Below, piece after piece: positions 24,822 through 37,494 of a stretch of DNA of 64,000 bases. How positions within the stretch are numbered: the stretch's first letter is position 1; each line of letters begins with the position of its first letter. The notes under the pieces were generated by a model. The model was given only the letters and a program-made list of their open reading frames with translations. It searched no databases and was not told where the DNA came from. The stretch comes from Molanna angustata. Taxonomy: Eukaryota > Arthropoda > Insecta > Trichoptera > Molannidae. The position numbers were made by a program, and so were the translations under genes. The stretch spans positions 280,501 through 344,500 of the forward strand of contig OY754971.1 of the NCBI GenBank assembly GCA_963576475.1, in the 5' to 3' direction.

Positions 24822-26250
24822 TTGCATGTGACACATGAGATCCGACTGTCGATGGCAATAGTGTGTATAATAGAAAAATATGTTAAACAAGTTGCATGTA
24901 ACACATGATATCCGACTGCCGATGGCTATAGTATGTGCAATTGAAATATATGTAAAACTAGTTGCATGTAACACATGATATCCGACTGCCGATGGCTATA
25001 GTATGTGCAATTGAAATATATGTAAAACTAGTTGCATGTAACACATGAGATCCAACTGTCGATGGCAATTGTATGAATCATTGAAAACTATGTAAAAATA
25101 GTTGCATGTAACACATGATATCCAACTGTTTTAGGCAATAGTATGTGTAATTGAAAAATATGTAAAACTAGTTGCATGTAACACATGATTTCCAACTGCC
25201 GATGGCTATAGTACCTACGTGTAATTGAAAAATATGTAAAACTAATTGCATGTAACACATGATATCCAACTGTTGATGGCAATTGTATGTGTAATTGAAA
25301 AATATGTAAAACTAGTTGCATGTAACACATGATATCCAACTGTTGATGGCAATTGTATGTATAATTGAAAAATATGTATAAATAGTTGCATGTAACACAT
25401 GATATCCAACTGACGATGGCAATAGTATGTATCATTGAAAAATATGTGAAATTAGTTACATGAAACACATGATATCCAACTGTCGATGGCTATAGTATGT
25501 GTAATTGAAATATATGTAAAACTAGTTGCATGTAACACATGAGATCCAACTGTCGATGGCAATAGTATGAATCATTGAAAAATATGTAAAAATAGTTGCA
25601 TGTAACACATGATATCCAATTGTTGTAGGAAATAGTATGTGTAATTGAAAAATATGTAAAAGTAGTTGCATGTAACACATGATATCCAACTATCGATGGC
25701 AATAGTATGTACCATTGAAAATTATGTAAAACTAGTTGCATGTAACACATGATATCCAACAGTCGATGGTAATAGTATGAATCATTGAAAAATATGTAAA
25801 AATAATTGCATGTAACACATGATATCCAACTGTTGTAGGCAATAGTATGTGTAATTGAAAAATATGTAAATCTAGTTGCATGTAACACATGATATCCAAC
25901 TGTCGATGGCAATAGTATGTGTAATTGAAAAATGTGTAAAACTAGTTGCATGTAACTCATGATATCCAACTGTCGATGGCAATTGTATGTATCATTGAGC
26001 AATATGTCAAACTAGTTGCATGTAACACACGACATCCAACTGTCGATGGCAATAGTATGTATAATTGAAAAATATGTAGGTATAACTAGATGCAAATTTC
26101 AATGGCAATAAAATGTTTAATTGAAAAATATGTTTATCTAGTTGCATGTAGTACATGAGATCCAATTGTTGATGGCGATAGTATGTATAATTGAAAAATA
26201 TTTATAAATAGTTGCATCTAACACATGACACACAACTGTCGATGGCAACA
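24822..26250 (-). repeat. ~70-bp satellite array, left half (about 20 units)
   Basis: Units of about 69-71 bp with the core CTAGTTGCATGTAACACATG, ATATCCAACTGTCGATGGCA and ATAGTATGTGTAATTGAAAA. Units differ by a few bases (GAT/GAG before ATCC; TGTTGTAGG variants). Long minus-strand ORFs of 126 and 170 codons merely read through the repeat. The same unit in reverse orientation forms the array at 26830-28070. Confidence 0.93.
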
Positions 26251-26829
26251 AATGTTATGTGCCTTCAAAATATATCACACATTTGTTTTTAATTATGAAG
26301 ACACGGTATTTCATTTTAATGTCAATTAAATTATTATAAACTATGATAGTGAAAAATTGATTAAAAGTTTAATTTGTGAAGTTAACTTTGAAAAGGGTAA
26401 CCTCAATTTTATTTTATTTACATGTTCATGTTTTCTAAGGAAGACAGCAAGAAGATGATCTCCTTATCATATCCTTATCCTCTCTTCTCCCCTCCGTCTT
26501 TTTACTGTTTTTTTTTTTATTTTATATGATTCTACAAATATGCATTGAATAATAAATAAGTATTTTATTCACATAAATTGGTACGTTTCATAGACACAAT
26601 TTACTTCACAAAATGGATATGGTTGGTTGGAAGAATTGCCATATGACAATAGTCTCGCTGTTGTGTACTAATTACGTTATGTGTGAAAAATGTTTTAAAT
26701 AAATAGGAAAATAAATAATATTATGTGGGGAAATATCGATATTTTCATATATAATTGAAGAATTGGTACCAAACTATACACACTTAAACATAAATTGATA
26801 TTTATTATAAGATTTTTTTGACATTTTTC
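26251..26829. other. Unique-looking centre of the inverted satellite pair
   Basis: About 580 bp of AT-rich DNA including a SINE piece (GGTTGGAAGAATTGCCATAT at 26624) and CATGTTCATGTTTTC. The phrase ATTGGTACCAAACTATACAC at 26762 also occurs next to single satellite units at about 39150 and, complemented, near 31160, so the satellite's original flank is preserved here. Confidence 0.6.
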
Positions 26830-28075
26830 AATTATGCATACTATTGCCATCGACAGTTGGAACTCATGTGTTACATGCAACTATTTATTAATATTTATTA
26901 ATTATGCATACTATTGTCATAGGCAGTTGGATCTCATGTGTTACATACAACTAGTTTTACATATTTTACAATGATACATACTATTGCTATCGACAGTTGG
27001 ATATCATGTGTTACATGCAACTAGTTTCATATATTTTTCAATGATACATACTATTTTCATCGACAGTTGGATGTCATGTGTTACATGCAACTAGTTTTAC
27101 ATATTGTTCAATGATTCATACTATTGCCATCGACATTTTTCAATTATGCATACTATTTCCATCAAAAATTGGATCTCATGAGTTACATGCAACTAGTTAT
27201 ACATATTTTTCAATTATACATACTATTGCCATCGACAGTTGGATCTCATGTGTTACATGCAACTAGTTTTACATATATTTCAATTACACATACTATAGCC
27301 ATCGGCAGTTGGATATCATGTGTTTCATGTAACTAATTTCACATATTTTTCAATGATACATACTATTGCCATCGTCAGTTGGATATCATGTGTTACATGC
27401 AACTATTTATACATATTTTTCGATTATACATACTATTGCCATCGACAATTGGATCTCATGTGTTACATGCAACTAGTTATAAATATTTTTCAATTATGCA
27501 TACTATTGCCATAAGCAGTTGGATCTCATGTGTTACATGCAACTAGTTATACATATTTTTCAATTATGCATACTATTGCCATCAACAATTGGATCTCATG
27601 TGTTACATGTAACTAGTTATACATATACATACTATTCAATTATACATACTATTGCCATCGACAGGTGGATCTCATGTGTTATATGCAACTAGTTTTACAT
27701 ATTTTTCAATTACACATACTATTGCCATCGACAGTTGGATATCATGTGTGACATGCAACAATTTTTACATATTTTTCATTGATACATAGTATTGCCATCG
27801 ACAGTTGGATATCATGTGTTATATGCAACTAGTTTTACATATTTTTCAATTACACATACTATTGCCTACAACAGTTGGATATCATGTGTTACATGCAATT
27901 ATTTTTACATATTTTTCAATGATTCATACTATTGTTTAGGTAATAGAAAAATATAAAAATTATACAAATACATTATTGAAAATATTGTATAATTGCAATC
28001 GACAGTTTAATCTCATGTGTAACATGCAACTATTTTTACATATTTATCAATTATACAAACACATCGACAAATCGA
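26830..28075 (+). repeat. ~70-bp satellite array, right half (about 17 units, inverted relative to the left)
   Basis: Units read CATACTATTGCCATCGACAG, TTGGATCTCATGTGTTACAT and GCAACTAGTTATACATAT. Some units are shortened (near 27125) or carry insertions (27610-27650). Array decay increases towards 27930-28075. Confidence 0.93.
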
Positions 28076-28854
28076 CAGTTTGAATACCTGCTGTACCTAC
28101 CTCCACAGTGTAGTTACAATATTTTACCGGACGGCACTGGCTGTTTCTGTATATTGCGTGCACTTATAGGTACGTAGTATATGTGGGACGCCACTCACAC
28201 ACCTTTGACCTAGGCCACGCCCTTACTTCTTTATAGACACGCCCCCTATACTAAAATCTTAGGAACAGTACTCCTCTTAAAAGTTAGAAGTACGTATTTA
28301 CACGAAAAAAATATATTTTCAAGTATAACTTAGCTTTTAAGTGAAAAACATGGTGAATATTTTGTCTAATTATAATGTTTAACTTATTTTTAAAGTAAGC
28401 GTTTTGTACAAATGTACATATAACCTCGCCATTTTAATATCTTTTCATACGATATTTAATTTTCCTACCGAATGAATATGTTCTTTAAAATAATATACCT
28501 TTGAAATAAATGTGATTATGAAATAATAAAATGAAACATAAGACATTACAGCAAGTTTTAAGACATATATTGTAAAAGTCTGTTAATTATTAGTAAAGAT
28601 ATAGGCGTAATAAAATTGCATAATTTGTTTAAAATATTTGATTTTTCTGACAATTTTCATTTTTATGGCATCGAACAAACCAATGTACATATTCAAAAAA
28701 TGTCTCCATAACATTTTTTGGGCTTTAAATCTTCTTCCTCTCCTTTACCTACATACCTAATACTTACTACTTAAAAACCAAGAATATACTGATTTTGTAT
28801 AGGAAAATTATTAAACTATTTAAGGTTAACTACAATACACATTCAATATACCTA

Positions 28855-29400
28855 CAAACTATTTCCTATAGTGAAATTCTTCTTTTTTCTATGTAGACCT
28901 TTGGGTGTTTTTTTCTACAAACTATTTCTTGGGGTTTAAATCTTCTTCCTCTTCTTTTGTGAAGTCATTTGGGACAGTTCATAAATAAACTATTTCCTAT
29001 AGTCTAATTTTTCTTTTTCTTAATTTATGTAGACCTTGGGTGAGTTTTTATACAAACTATTTCCTATAGTCTAATTCGTCTTCTTCTTCCTTTATGTAGA
29101 CCTTTTGGTTAGTTTTTAAACAAACTATTTTTAAACAAACTATCCTTTAGTCTAATTCTTCGTTTTCTTATTTTATGTAGATGTTGGGTGAATTTTATAT
29201 AAAATATTTCCTATAGTTCAATTCATCTTCTTCTTCTTTTATGAAGACATTTTGGTCAGTTTTTTATATAATACATTTCTTAATGTGTAATTCTTCTATT
29301 TCATCTTCTATGTAGACCATTGGGTCAGTTTTTATTACAAACTATTTGTTATAGTTTTATACTTCTACTTCTTTTTTTATTTAGTCTTTTGGATTAGTTT
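28855..29400. repeat. Degenerate ~65-bp tandem repeat (about 9 units)
   Basis: Recurring block CAAACTATTTCCTATAGTCT, then AATTCTTCTTCTTC, TTTATGTAGACCTTTTGGGT and GAGTTTTTA. Copies begin near 28856, 28918, 28990, 29058, 29121, 29208, 29270 and 29338. Identity is moderate, so it is older than the sharp minisatellites elsewhere in the window. Confidence 0.8.
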
Positions 29401-30080
29401 TATGTCTAATAGTCTATTTTAACGAAATATTATAAACAACATGCATACTTGATGAAAATACATAAAAACGAATGGGATGTGACCAACACTAGAATCTTCT
29501 CATTACTTTTGTTCAATCAAATTTACACCATTTATTATATCATCATATATTGCTTAATTTTCAATAACTACACATTTCATTTTGATGACAATATATAAAA
29601 AATCGGGGTTGTGGCCATTGCTGGATCTTCACAACGTTTATATTCATATTAAAAACTATTTAACATAGCTTAAGTCTTCTTCTTCTGTAATGTAGACTTA
29701 TGTGTCAGTTTTAAGTCTATCAGTTTTATTGTGCAAAACTATAATAAACTATATGCACACTTGACGAAAAATATAAAAACGAATGGGATGGGACCAACAC
29801 TAGAATATTTTCAGTACTTTTGTTTAATCAATTTTTAAACCATTTCCCATCATCCAAAATTACTAAATATTTAAAACACATTATTTGCGTTCGATGACAA
29901 TATATAAAAATATAGGGGTTGTGGCCAAATCCAAACTCTTTACGACGTTGTCTTTTTATAATAAGTCATATTTAAAATCATTTCCCATAGTCCATGCGTG
30001 CAGAAATTGTATGTGCTTATATATAAAAGCAAATGGATTGTGGCCATCACTTTAAGATTTTACACCGCTTAAACTCAATT
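29400..30080. repeat. Higher-order ~320-bp direct repeat (two full units and a partial)
   Basis: The series CATACTTGATGAAAATAC, AAAACGAATGGGATGTGACC, AACACTAGAATCTTCTCA, GACAATATATAAAAAATCGG and GGTTGTGGCCA at 29440-29620 recurs at 29755-29925. A third partial unit (AAAGCAAATGGATTGTGGCC) is at about 30020. CTTCTTCTTCTGTAATGTAG at 29670 links it to the 65-bp repeat, suggesting one nested repeat domain. Confidence 0.7.
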
Positions 30081-30209
30081 AAATTTCAAAATACTTTTCA
30101 TACTACGGTTAAAAAAAATTATGTGTGACAATATTATGTAGGTATATAAACGATTGCTTATTCCTTCACTAATTTACATTCTTGGCCAACGGCGGGACAT
30201 AAAAGCTAG

Positions 30210-31250
30210 TCCAACTGTCGATTTGTTCAGGAGAACTTTGTTCTCTTAACATATCGACAATGTATCAAGCCAGAATACGCGAGAATTGTATGGAGAGGTC
30301 TACTTTTTTCACGGCTTTTCCAACTTTGAAGTCAAAAAACACCAACTTAGAGGCTTCGCACCATATATGTTCCATACACGGATTTACTCAGAATTCGGAG
30401 TAGAACATTTCGTGTGTCTGTGTGTGTGTGTGTGTGTGTGTCTGTGTGTCTGTGTGTCTGTGTGTCTGTGTGTCCCCCCCCCCTTATAACTTTTGATCCG
30501 CTCAATTTACAGAGCCTAAAATTTCAGAATATATAAACAGTTACAGGCCTACAAAACTTTTATACTCGGAATTTTGAATTTTTGTTTCAGTCAGGGGTTA
30601 TCAACTTTTGAATTTTTATTTTATTTTTCCATATATCTCAGAAACCATAAACGCTAGAACGCTGAAAATTGGTACAAACATAGACAAATACAAAATCTCA
30701 AATTAGTTTTTTCAAAAAAATTCCAGGGTTTCTCAAACATTTTTTATTAAGAAAAGTATTTTTTTTTTTATAAATTTATGAGTTTAACTGCCTATATTTC
30801 CATTTTTTTTAAAATATCGAAAAAAGCCGAAATACCCCAACTAGATAATTTAATTTTATATAAAAAATATTAACATTGTAGCAGTACATCTCAAATATTT
30901 TTAACAATTTTTATAAAAATTGAATTTAGTGACGACATCGCTTCATACAATTTGTATGGTAGTCACCTATACACAATATCAAAGAAGACTTAATAGTTTG
31001 ATACTTCATCTCTAAACATACAATATACATATACCATCATGCTGTTTTCATATTCCGGGTAGGAAAAAAAGACTGACCTCCATACTATCCTATCTTGACT
31101 ACCTAGGTACATGTGTTGTATAGAAAACTAAATATCATAAAATAATAAATAATTTGTATTTATGGGTTTGGTACTTATTCTTCAACTATACATACTATCG
31201 CTGTCGACAGTTGGATCTCATGTGTTACATGCAACTAGTATTTAATAATG
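30210..31250. mobile_element. ~1 kb TIR element, left copy (inverse of 39085-40080)
   Basis: The ends share TCCAACTGTCGA: TCCAACTGTCGATTTGTTC at 30210 and, complemented, GTCGACAGTTGGATCTCATG at about 31203. Inside are a (GT)n/(GTCT)n tract at 30411-30470, a C-run, TTATAACTTTTGATCCGCTC, TGAATTTAGTGACGACATCG and CAATTTGTATGGTAGTCACC. All recur in the opposite order and strand at 39085-40080. The right end continues into one complete unit of the ~70-bp satellite. No transposase. Confidence 0.8.
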
Positions 31251-31447
31251 TTATATGTAGGTACCTAAAGTACAAGTACATATCCTATATTTTGTTTAGT
31301 ACTATATTTCAAATTTACCTATTCTAACTTGCTACTTGTAAGTAAGTACCTACTTGTTTATATTTTTTGCTCTGTTTCTTCTTCGTGTACGTGTAAAAAT
31401 GTAAAAACCTTTCTATTTATAATTTACACCAATATAATAATAATAAT

Positions 31448-31650
31448 GAACACTTCCATGCACCCTGCGCTAGTTGCGAGTTTATTGGCATATTTCCACT
31501 CGCCACTGTTTCCAGCCCGGAGAAGCAATATTTGCGTGAGAAATTAATAATCTCATCTGTTGGGGATCGATCCTAGGACGCCCGCACAGAAGTCAAACGG
31601 CTTACCAACTGTGTCATGGCAGTATTGGCCGGAGATCTGTGATCCATTTT
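31448..31650 (-). mobile_element. tRNA-derived SINE with A- and B-box-like promoter
   Basis: On the minus strand: ACACAGTTGGTAAGCCGTTT (A-box-like), GGATCGATCCCC (B-box-like), then CACGCAAATATTGCTTCTCC, GCTGGAAACAGTGGCGAGTG and AATAAACTCGC. It shares its body with 20945-21112. A lone promoter half (GTGACACAGTTGGTAAGCTG) lies at 36930. Confidence 0.62.
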
Positions 31651-32204
31651 AATAATAATTCAGTCCTGGTCCTGAGACAAGGGTGTCCCTCTCCATCCAT
31701 CTCTTAATTACAGATCCTCTGGTATCTCGCACAATACATTTTGTGCGCCTTTCAAAATCCATGCTTAGTCCCTCGAGTAGTGCCTTCTTGTTAATATATT
31801 CTGTTTATTTGAATTACTTTTTTTCGAAAAGATATCACTGGTTTGAGTATTCATTATTTTATCGATGACATCTGGCTGCAAAAGGATCTAATGTTTCTAA
31901 AATTTAAATTAAACAGATGGGCCGTAACTGGATTAAATACATAATAATATACATAAATATTATATCCTATATGTTGAACAATTTGCGTAACATCAGGAGC
32001 TAATCATATATTTTGGGTTGTGATATATTATGCAGGACTGAAATACCATACCTATTATGCTCAAAGGATAAATTTGCAAAGTAATGAAATGTGTCACTTT
32101 CCAAAGTCATTTCTTGTCATTATTAGATATGGGTACCAACAAATGATATAAACAGCCTATTTGTCATCAATGTAATTACTTAATATTGTTTTGTTACAGG
32201 TGTT

Positions 32205-32610
32205 CCATTCTGCATCTTCAATAGGCCTGACATACAGTAAGTAATATTCCAACTCATATGGATGCATCTTCAATATGACTGACAGACAATAACATTCCAA
32301 CTAGTAAGAATGCATCTCCAATAGACCTAATAGACAGTAACATTCCAACTCATGTGGATGCATCTTCAATATGACTGACAGACAATAACATTCCAACTAG
32401 TAAGAATGCATCTCCAATAGACCTAACAGACAGTAACATTCCAACTCATGTGGATGCATCTTCAATATGACTGACATACAGTAACATTCCAACTCATATG
32501 GTTGCATCTTCAATATGTCTGACAGTAACATTCCAACTCATATGGTTGCATCTTCAATATGTCTGACAGTAACATTCCAACTCATATAGATGCATCTTCA
32601 ATATGACTGA
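32205..32610. repeat. 48-bp satellite, first block
   Basis: Units of ACAGACAGTAACATTCCAAC, TCATATGGATGCATCTTCAA and TATGACTG. This block has more variants (ACTAGTAAGAATGCATCTCC, shortened 38-bp units) than the second block at 33427-34412. The insertion at 32611-33426 splits the two. Confidence 0.92.
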
Positions 32611-33426
32611 CCCCCACTTTCACCAAGGTTCCTAAGCGCTAAAATCATTTTTTTGATGCACTAAGCGTAAAATTACGTTTCACCAAACAATCTTACTACC
32701 GTTAAGTGACGCCGGCGACTCAATTCTTAAGTGACGGTCTTTTGTGGATCAAGTCATTCATCAACGTATTTTGTAACTAAAATTATTACATTTTAGCATT
32801 TGTTGTTATATTTTATATTATATTTGATTTCTATATTATCCAGTTATATTATTATCACGATTGACTGGGTTTGTGAAAAATTCATGGTGTCAAAACATTG
32901 CTTTTTGTATTTGTTAAATAAAATTAAATTTAATTTAAAACAGCATAATTGATGTCAACGAAAACAATAATGGCGGTATGCACAAAGACACAGGTATTAG
33001 CAAGGGTAGAATAGCAGGTATGCGATATGTTTGTAAACATGGTTTCAGGTATACAGCGCTCGCGGCCATTTACGACACTAATGCGAATATACCTACTGAT
33101 GAGATCAAAGTAATACTTTTTTTCAAACAAATTCAGAAACTTGTAAAAATTGTGAACTACACACTGTCATAATATTTGATTGTTATTTTAATAAAGGAAA
33201 CAAGATAAATTATGTGTTCTTGATTTTTAAATATTTCTATATAATTTAACTTGAGTTCGTATTCCTTTACACCGGAAATTTAAGGAGAGTTGAGCCTAGG
33301 GCTCAATTAAGAATGTTGGTTTTTGGTTGGTGAAATACAAATTCATTGAGTGATGCACTCAAGGATTTGAGCTCCGAGCAGGTAGTTAGTTGATGATCCA
33401 TTTGATGTACCTTGGTGAACACGGCC
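32611..33426. mobile_element. ~815-bp MITE-like element inserted in the 48-bp satellite
   Basis: The termini CCACTTTCACCAAGGTTCC (left) and the complement of GTACCTTGGTGAACACGGCC (right) share a CACCAAGGT inverted repeat. ATGAC lies at both junctions, though the satellite itself supplies it. The interior has AAGCGCTAAAATC and CACTAAGCG words and two overlapping 64-66-codon ORFs of no known family. It was inserted after the satellite had expanded. Confidence 0.75.
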
Positions 33427-34412
33427 ATGACAGACAGTAACATTCCAACTCATATGGATGCATCTTCAATATGCCTGACAGACAGTAACATTCCAACTTA
33501 TATAGATGCATCTTCAATATGACTGACAGACAGTAACATTCCAACTCATATGGATGCATCTTCAATATGCCTGACAGACAGTAACATTCCAACTCATATA
33601 GATGCATCTTCAATATGACTGACAGACAGTAACATTCCAACTCATATGGATGCATCTTCAATATGCCTGACAGACAGTAACATTCCAACTCATATGGATG
33701 CATCTTCAATATGACTGACAGACAGTAACATTCCAACTCATATGGATGCATCTTCAATATGCCTGACAGACAGTAACATTCCAACTCATATGGATGCATC
33801 TTCAATATGCCTGACAGACAGTAACATTCCAACTCATATGGATGCATCTTCAATATGCCTGACAGACAGTAACATTCCAACTCATATAGATGCATCTTCA
33901 ATATGACTGACAGACAGTAACATTCCAACTCATATGGATGCATCCTCAATATGCCCTAACAGACAGTAACTCTAACTCATATGGATGCATCTTCAATATG
34001 ACTGACAGACAGTAACATTCCAACTCATATGGATGCATCTTCAATATGCCTGACAGACAGTAACATTCCAACTCATATAGATGCATCTTCAATATGACTG
34101 ACAGACAGTAACATTCCAACTCATATGGATGCATCCTCAATATGCCCTAACAGACAGTAACTCTAACTCATATGGATGCATCTTCAATATGACTGACAGA
34201 CAGTAACATTCCAACTCATATGGATGCATCCTCAATATGCCCTAACAGACAGTAACTCTAACTCATATGGATGCATCTTCAATATGACTGACAGACAGTA
34301 ACATTCCAACTCATATGGATGCATCCTCAATATGCCCTAACAGACAGTAACTCTAACTCATATGGATGCATCTTCAATATGAATGACAGACAGTTACATT
34401 CCAACTCATGTG
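33427..34412. repeat. 48-bp satellite, second block (about 20 units)
   Basis: The 48-bp unit contains two classes alternating towards the right: TATGCCTGACAGACAGTAAC and a TATGCCCTAACAGACAGTAA/CTCTAACTC variant that recurs every second unit from 33950, i.e. a ~97-bp higher-order repeat. Because 48 is a multiple of 3, it yields 64- and 187-codon minus-strand ORFs repeating MHPYELECYCLSGILK, which I regard as fortuitous. Confidence 0.94.
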
Positions 34413-37400
34413 AATTAGATTTGGAAAATAGTAAAAGATACATAGAAACGAAAAAAATGTTCATAAAAATAAACTTTATTAAAAAAATAATACAAACTCT
34501 TATTTTTTTCATGTAGGTATAGCAAAATATTATATCATTTTATTTACAAAAATATGATTGTATATAAATATACATTTTTAAATATTAAATTGCATCAAAT
34601 AGCTACCGAAACTGAAATTTTTTATCCCGTATTTTCATCTAAAATATATAGGAATATGCAAAAGCATTAATTTTTATAATCCCTCTCTCAATATGTCTCT
34701 GCCAATAACTAATTGATTGCATTACATATTATTACACAAAATACTTTACAATGTCTTGTAAAAATAATATTATAAATTAATGGCAATATAAATAATGACT
34801 AAAATCTAAATGAGTATTATTTTATTACAAGTCACTTTCTTTATAAACTATAGTATATGAATAGCAACTATTTATTATAAGTATTGTTCATTTTATTATT
34901 AATTCATGGGATATTCTGCAAACCTCAAATGTACATTGTGTCGTGTTCATAAAATAACAAAAGTATCATTTATTAATAAGTTTCTGTTTTGACTGAATGA
35001 TTAATTGTAAAACAAATAAATATGGCCACAAACCTTTATTTAAAATCATGTCTTTAATTATAATAACATTTTACTCCAGTCCGTGAGCAGGGGGGTGCAA
35101 TGCTACACAAACCATATTTTACATACAAAATGTTATATATTACAATAAAAGATCTTTTATGTACAATTAATTCATATAAGTACTATGTACATTTTCTATA
35201 CTTAATGAAGCAATAGACACAATTATGTTAGCTAATGTTTTTAAGTACAAAAATACAAAATCTATGTATATATCACTTTAATCTATATACCTACATTTAT
35301 AAAATATCACAATTACTTAATACGTAATTTACTTTCTTGATCAATATATAAATATTTGTACTGAATAAATATTAATACACTACACTCTTAATAAAACAGA
35401 CCAAATTACAACGGAATGTTATATTTATATTTTTTTGATAAATAATATACATATGTAAATATTTATGTAGCTTTTAGTACAGGGATATTATTTATACTCA
35501 AATTGAAATCAAAGTAGCGTATTTCGTCGCTTTTGTCCTGACCTTTGAAATGATGTCACCCACATTATCTATCTTACTTGTCATCACTCATATTTTGCAC
35601 AAAGTAATTAGAAAAAACAAGAAGGCCACATTTATTTATTCGTGATTTCATTTAGATTTGTGAATAAAGCGTTACTGACAATTGTTTACTAAGATATAGT
35701 TTTTTAATGTGGATATAGTAGCACCGTCATATGGATCCATGGCAGAGTAGAGTGGTTAGTGCGTTGAATTAGTAATTTATTAAATTCAAGGGGAAACATA
35801 CAGCAATTTGCAAATTACGATAATTAATAGTTCCCTCATTCATTCATTAGGTAGGTACATTATCCGTAGTATAAAAATAAAATTACTAAATAATGTAAAT
35901 AGTAGAGTAAGTTTGAAATTAAAGATATAATAAACGGTGTCACTATTTTTACGACCGGAATTGGCGGGAAAAGCGTTTTCCCACCAAAAAGTGTCTATTT
36001 ATGCGACAATATTTCTGACGTCGTCTATGTTTTTAGGTCATTTATAACCATAGAAAGCGCAGATAAATCAAAATACTAAAATATTTACCTTTGTCATTTT
36101 TTCAATGGTCATAAATACATCATGGAAACCAACTTGAAGAAAAAATAAATAATATTGGCATCTTATTACATTTATTTAATTTTATAAATCATTTTTTCAT
36201 CGAGATCTACAATCATAACAAAGTATAAACAAAGGTAAATATGCAGGGATATGTAGGGATTGGAGGGGAGGAGTGGGAAGGGATAAAGAAGTTAGGTATT
36301 CTATGCATCATACATAACACTGTGTCATTGCAAACCAAATCCAGAGAAGATGTACTTAAATATTGACTCAATTTAGGGAATGTATATGTTATAAGAAAAT
36401 ATGCTTCTATGAGTGTATGGATTATCAAGAGTGTAGTGTAGTTAACAGCTGTCATTAAAATAAAATATGTACAATATAAACATGTGCTAATAAACAAACA
36501 AGTCACATATCAATAATCTTAATTTACATTACAAAAATATAACTTTAAATTAATAATGTAACATGTGCTATTCAAATTCCTTCACAGAAATATTTTGTTG
36601 ACAATCCAACAGACATAATATTATGTTACTTCAATGAACGTCATCATTAGACATACTTAGTATATTTTTATTAAGGTAGGTACCTGGTTGGTAAAAAAAC
36701 AACAAACTATTTCTTAATTAGAAATGAATGAGATAATAGTGATATAGTAACTGGCCACTTGGCAGATACTTGTGATGGTTACCTCTACATTTCTGTTGTT
36801 GGATTTTAACGAGTATAATTTGTATTTTTATAAGTTTTATTTTATTAATGTACAATGATGTGTTTTGAAGTTAATCATGATACAAACCGTCTTACTTATA
36901 ATCATAAACTATAGTACCTGGTCGACCGCCGTGACACAGTTGGTAAGCTGCGGAAATTGGCGGATCTTTCACATATGATCTGATGCATATTTAAGATTGA
37001 CAGAAAAATTTAATCCTTACAATGTTTTTCCTTGTTATTCTTCATCGCAACATGTTTAAATTAACTCAATACGGCACAATGCGGTGTTTGTTTTCATTTA
37101 TCGATGTCAGTTATCCAAAGATAACATGCATTAATCTATTTTTTGGCATATGTGAAGCCAATGTGGCCATATGAAAATAAATAAATAAGGGTGTTCGTAA
37201 ACAAAATAGTGAGATAGTTAGTATAAGTAAGATTTTATAATACCGATCTTAACTATTTTAGTAGTGCTTATCTAGTTGCGCATATAGCAAGCTATTAAGG
37301 AAATTTAATAGGTACATAAGTATGACTGAAAAAGTTTAAATGAACTGAAAAGGCAAAAATATAGTAACTGGACAGGACATAAAAATATAAATACATAATT

Positions 37401-37490
37401 TGAATACTATTTTATTATTCAAAAGGTTTTAAAGTAATACAGCAACTGGCCACTTAAATATAGAAACTGAACACTTATATTTTTGTCATA
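34413..37490. other. AT-rich sequence downstream of frtz; no exon seen
   Basis: Repeat-poor compared with the rest, especially 34.4-36.6 kb. A minus-strand AATAAAGTTTATTTT signal at about 34466-34480 could end a very long frtz 3' UTR, but no link is shown. The 97-aa minus ORF at 36213-36506 lacks motifs. A SINE A-box piece is at 36925-36960. Confidence 0.4.
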
Positions 37491-37494
37491 CGGT

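Noticed and set aside
25088..27514. Several 60-170-codon ORFs through the 70-bp satellite
   Set aside because: All read the satellite in changing frames and disagree with each other; no protein family resemblance.
24822..28075. CRISPR-like array of regularly spaced repeats
   Set aside because: Units are contiguous ~70-bp satellites with no unique spacers, in a eukaryotic genome.
32930..33172. Overlapping 66- and 64-codon ORFs in the MITE-like insert
   Set aside because: They lie on opposite strands over the same bases, with no transposase motif.
33386..34140. 187- and 64-codon minus-strand ORFs (MHPYELECYCLSGILK repeats)
   Set aside because: They are products of the 48-bp satellite, with breaks exactly where the 49-bp variant unit occurs; no start context or conserved flank.
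36213..36506. 97-codon minus ORF downstream of frtz
   Set aside because: AT-rich, Ile/Leu/Thr/Tyr-biased, no start context or motif; probably part of non-coding 3' sequence.
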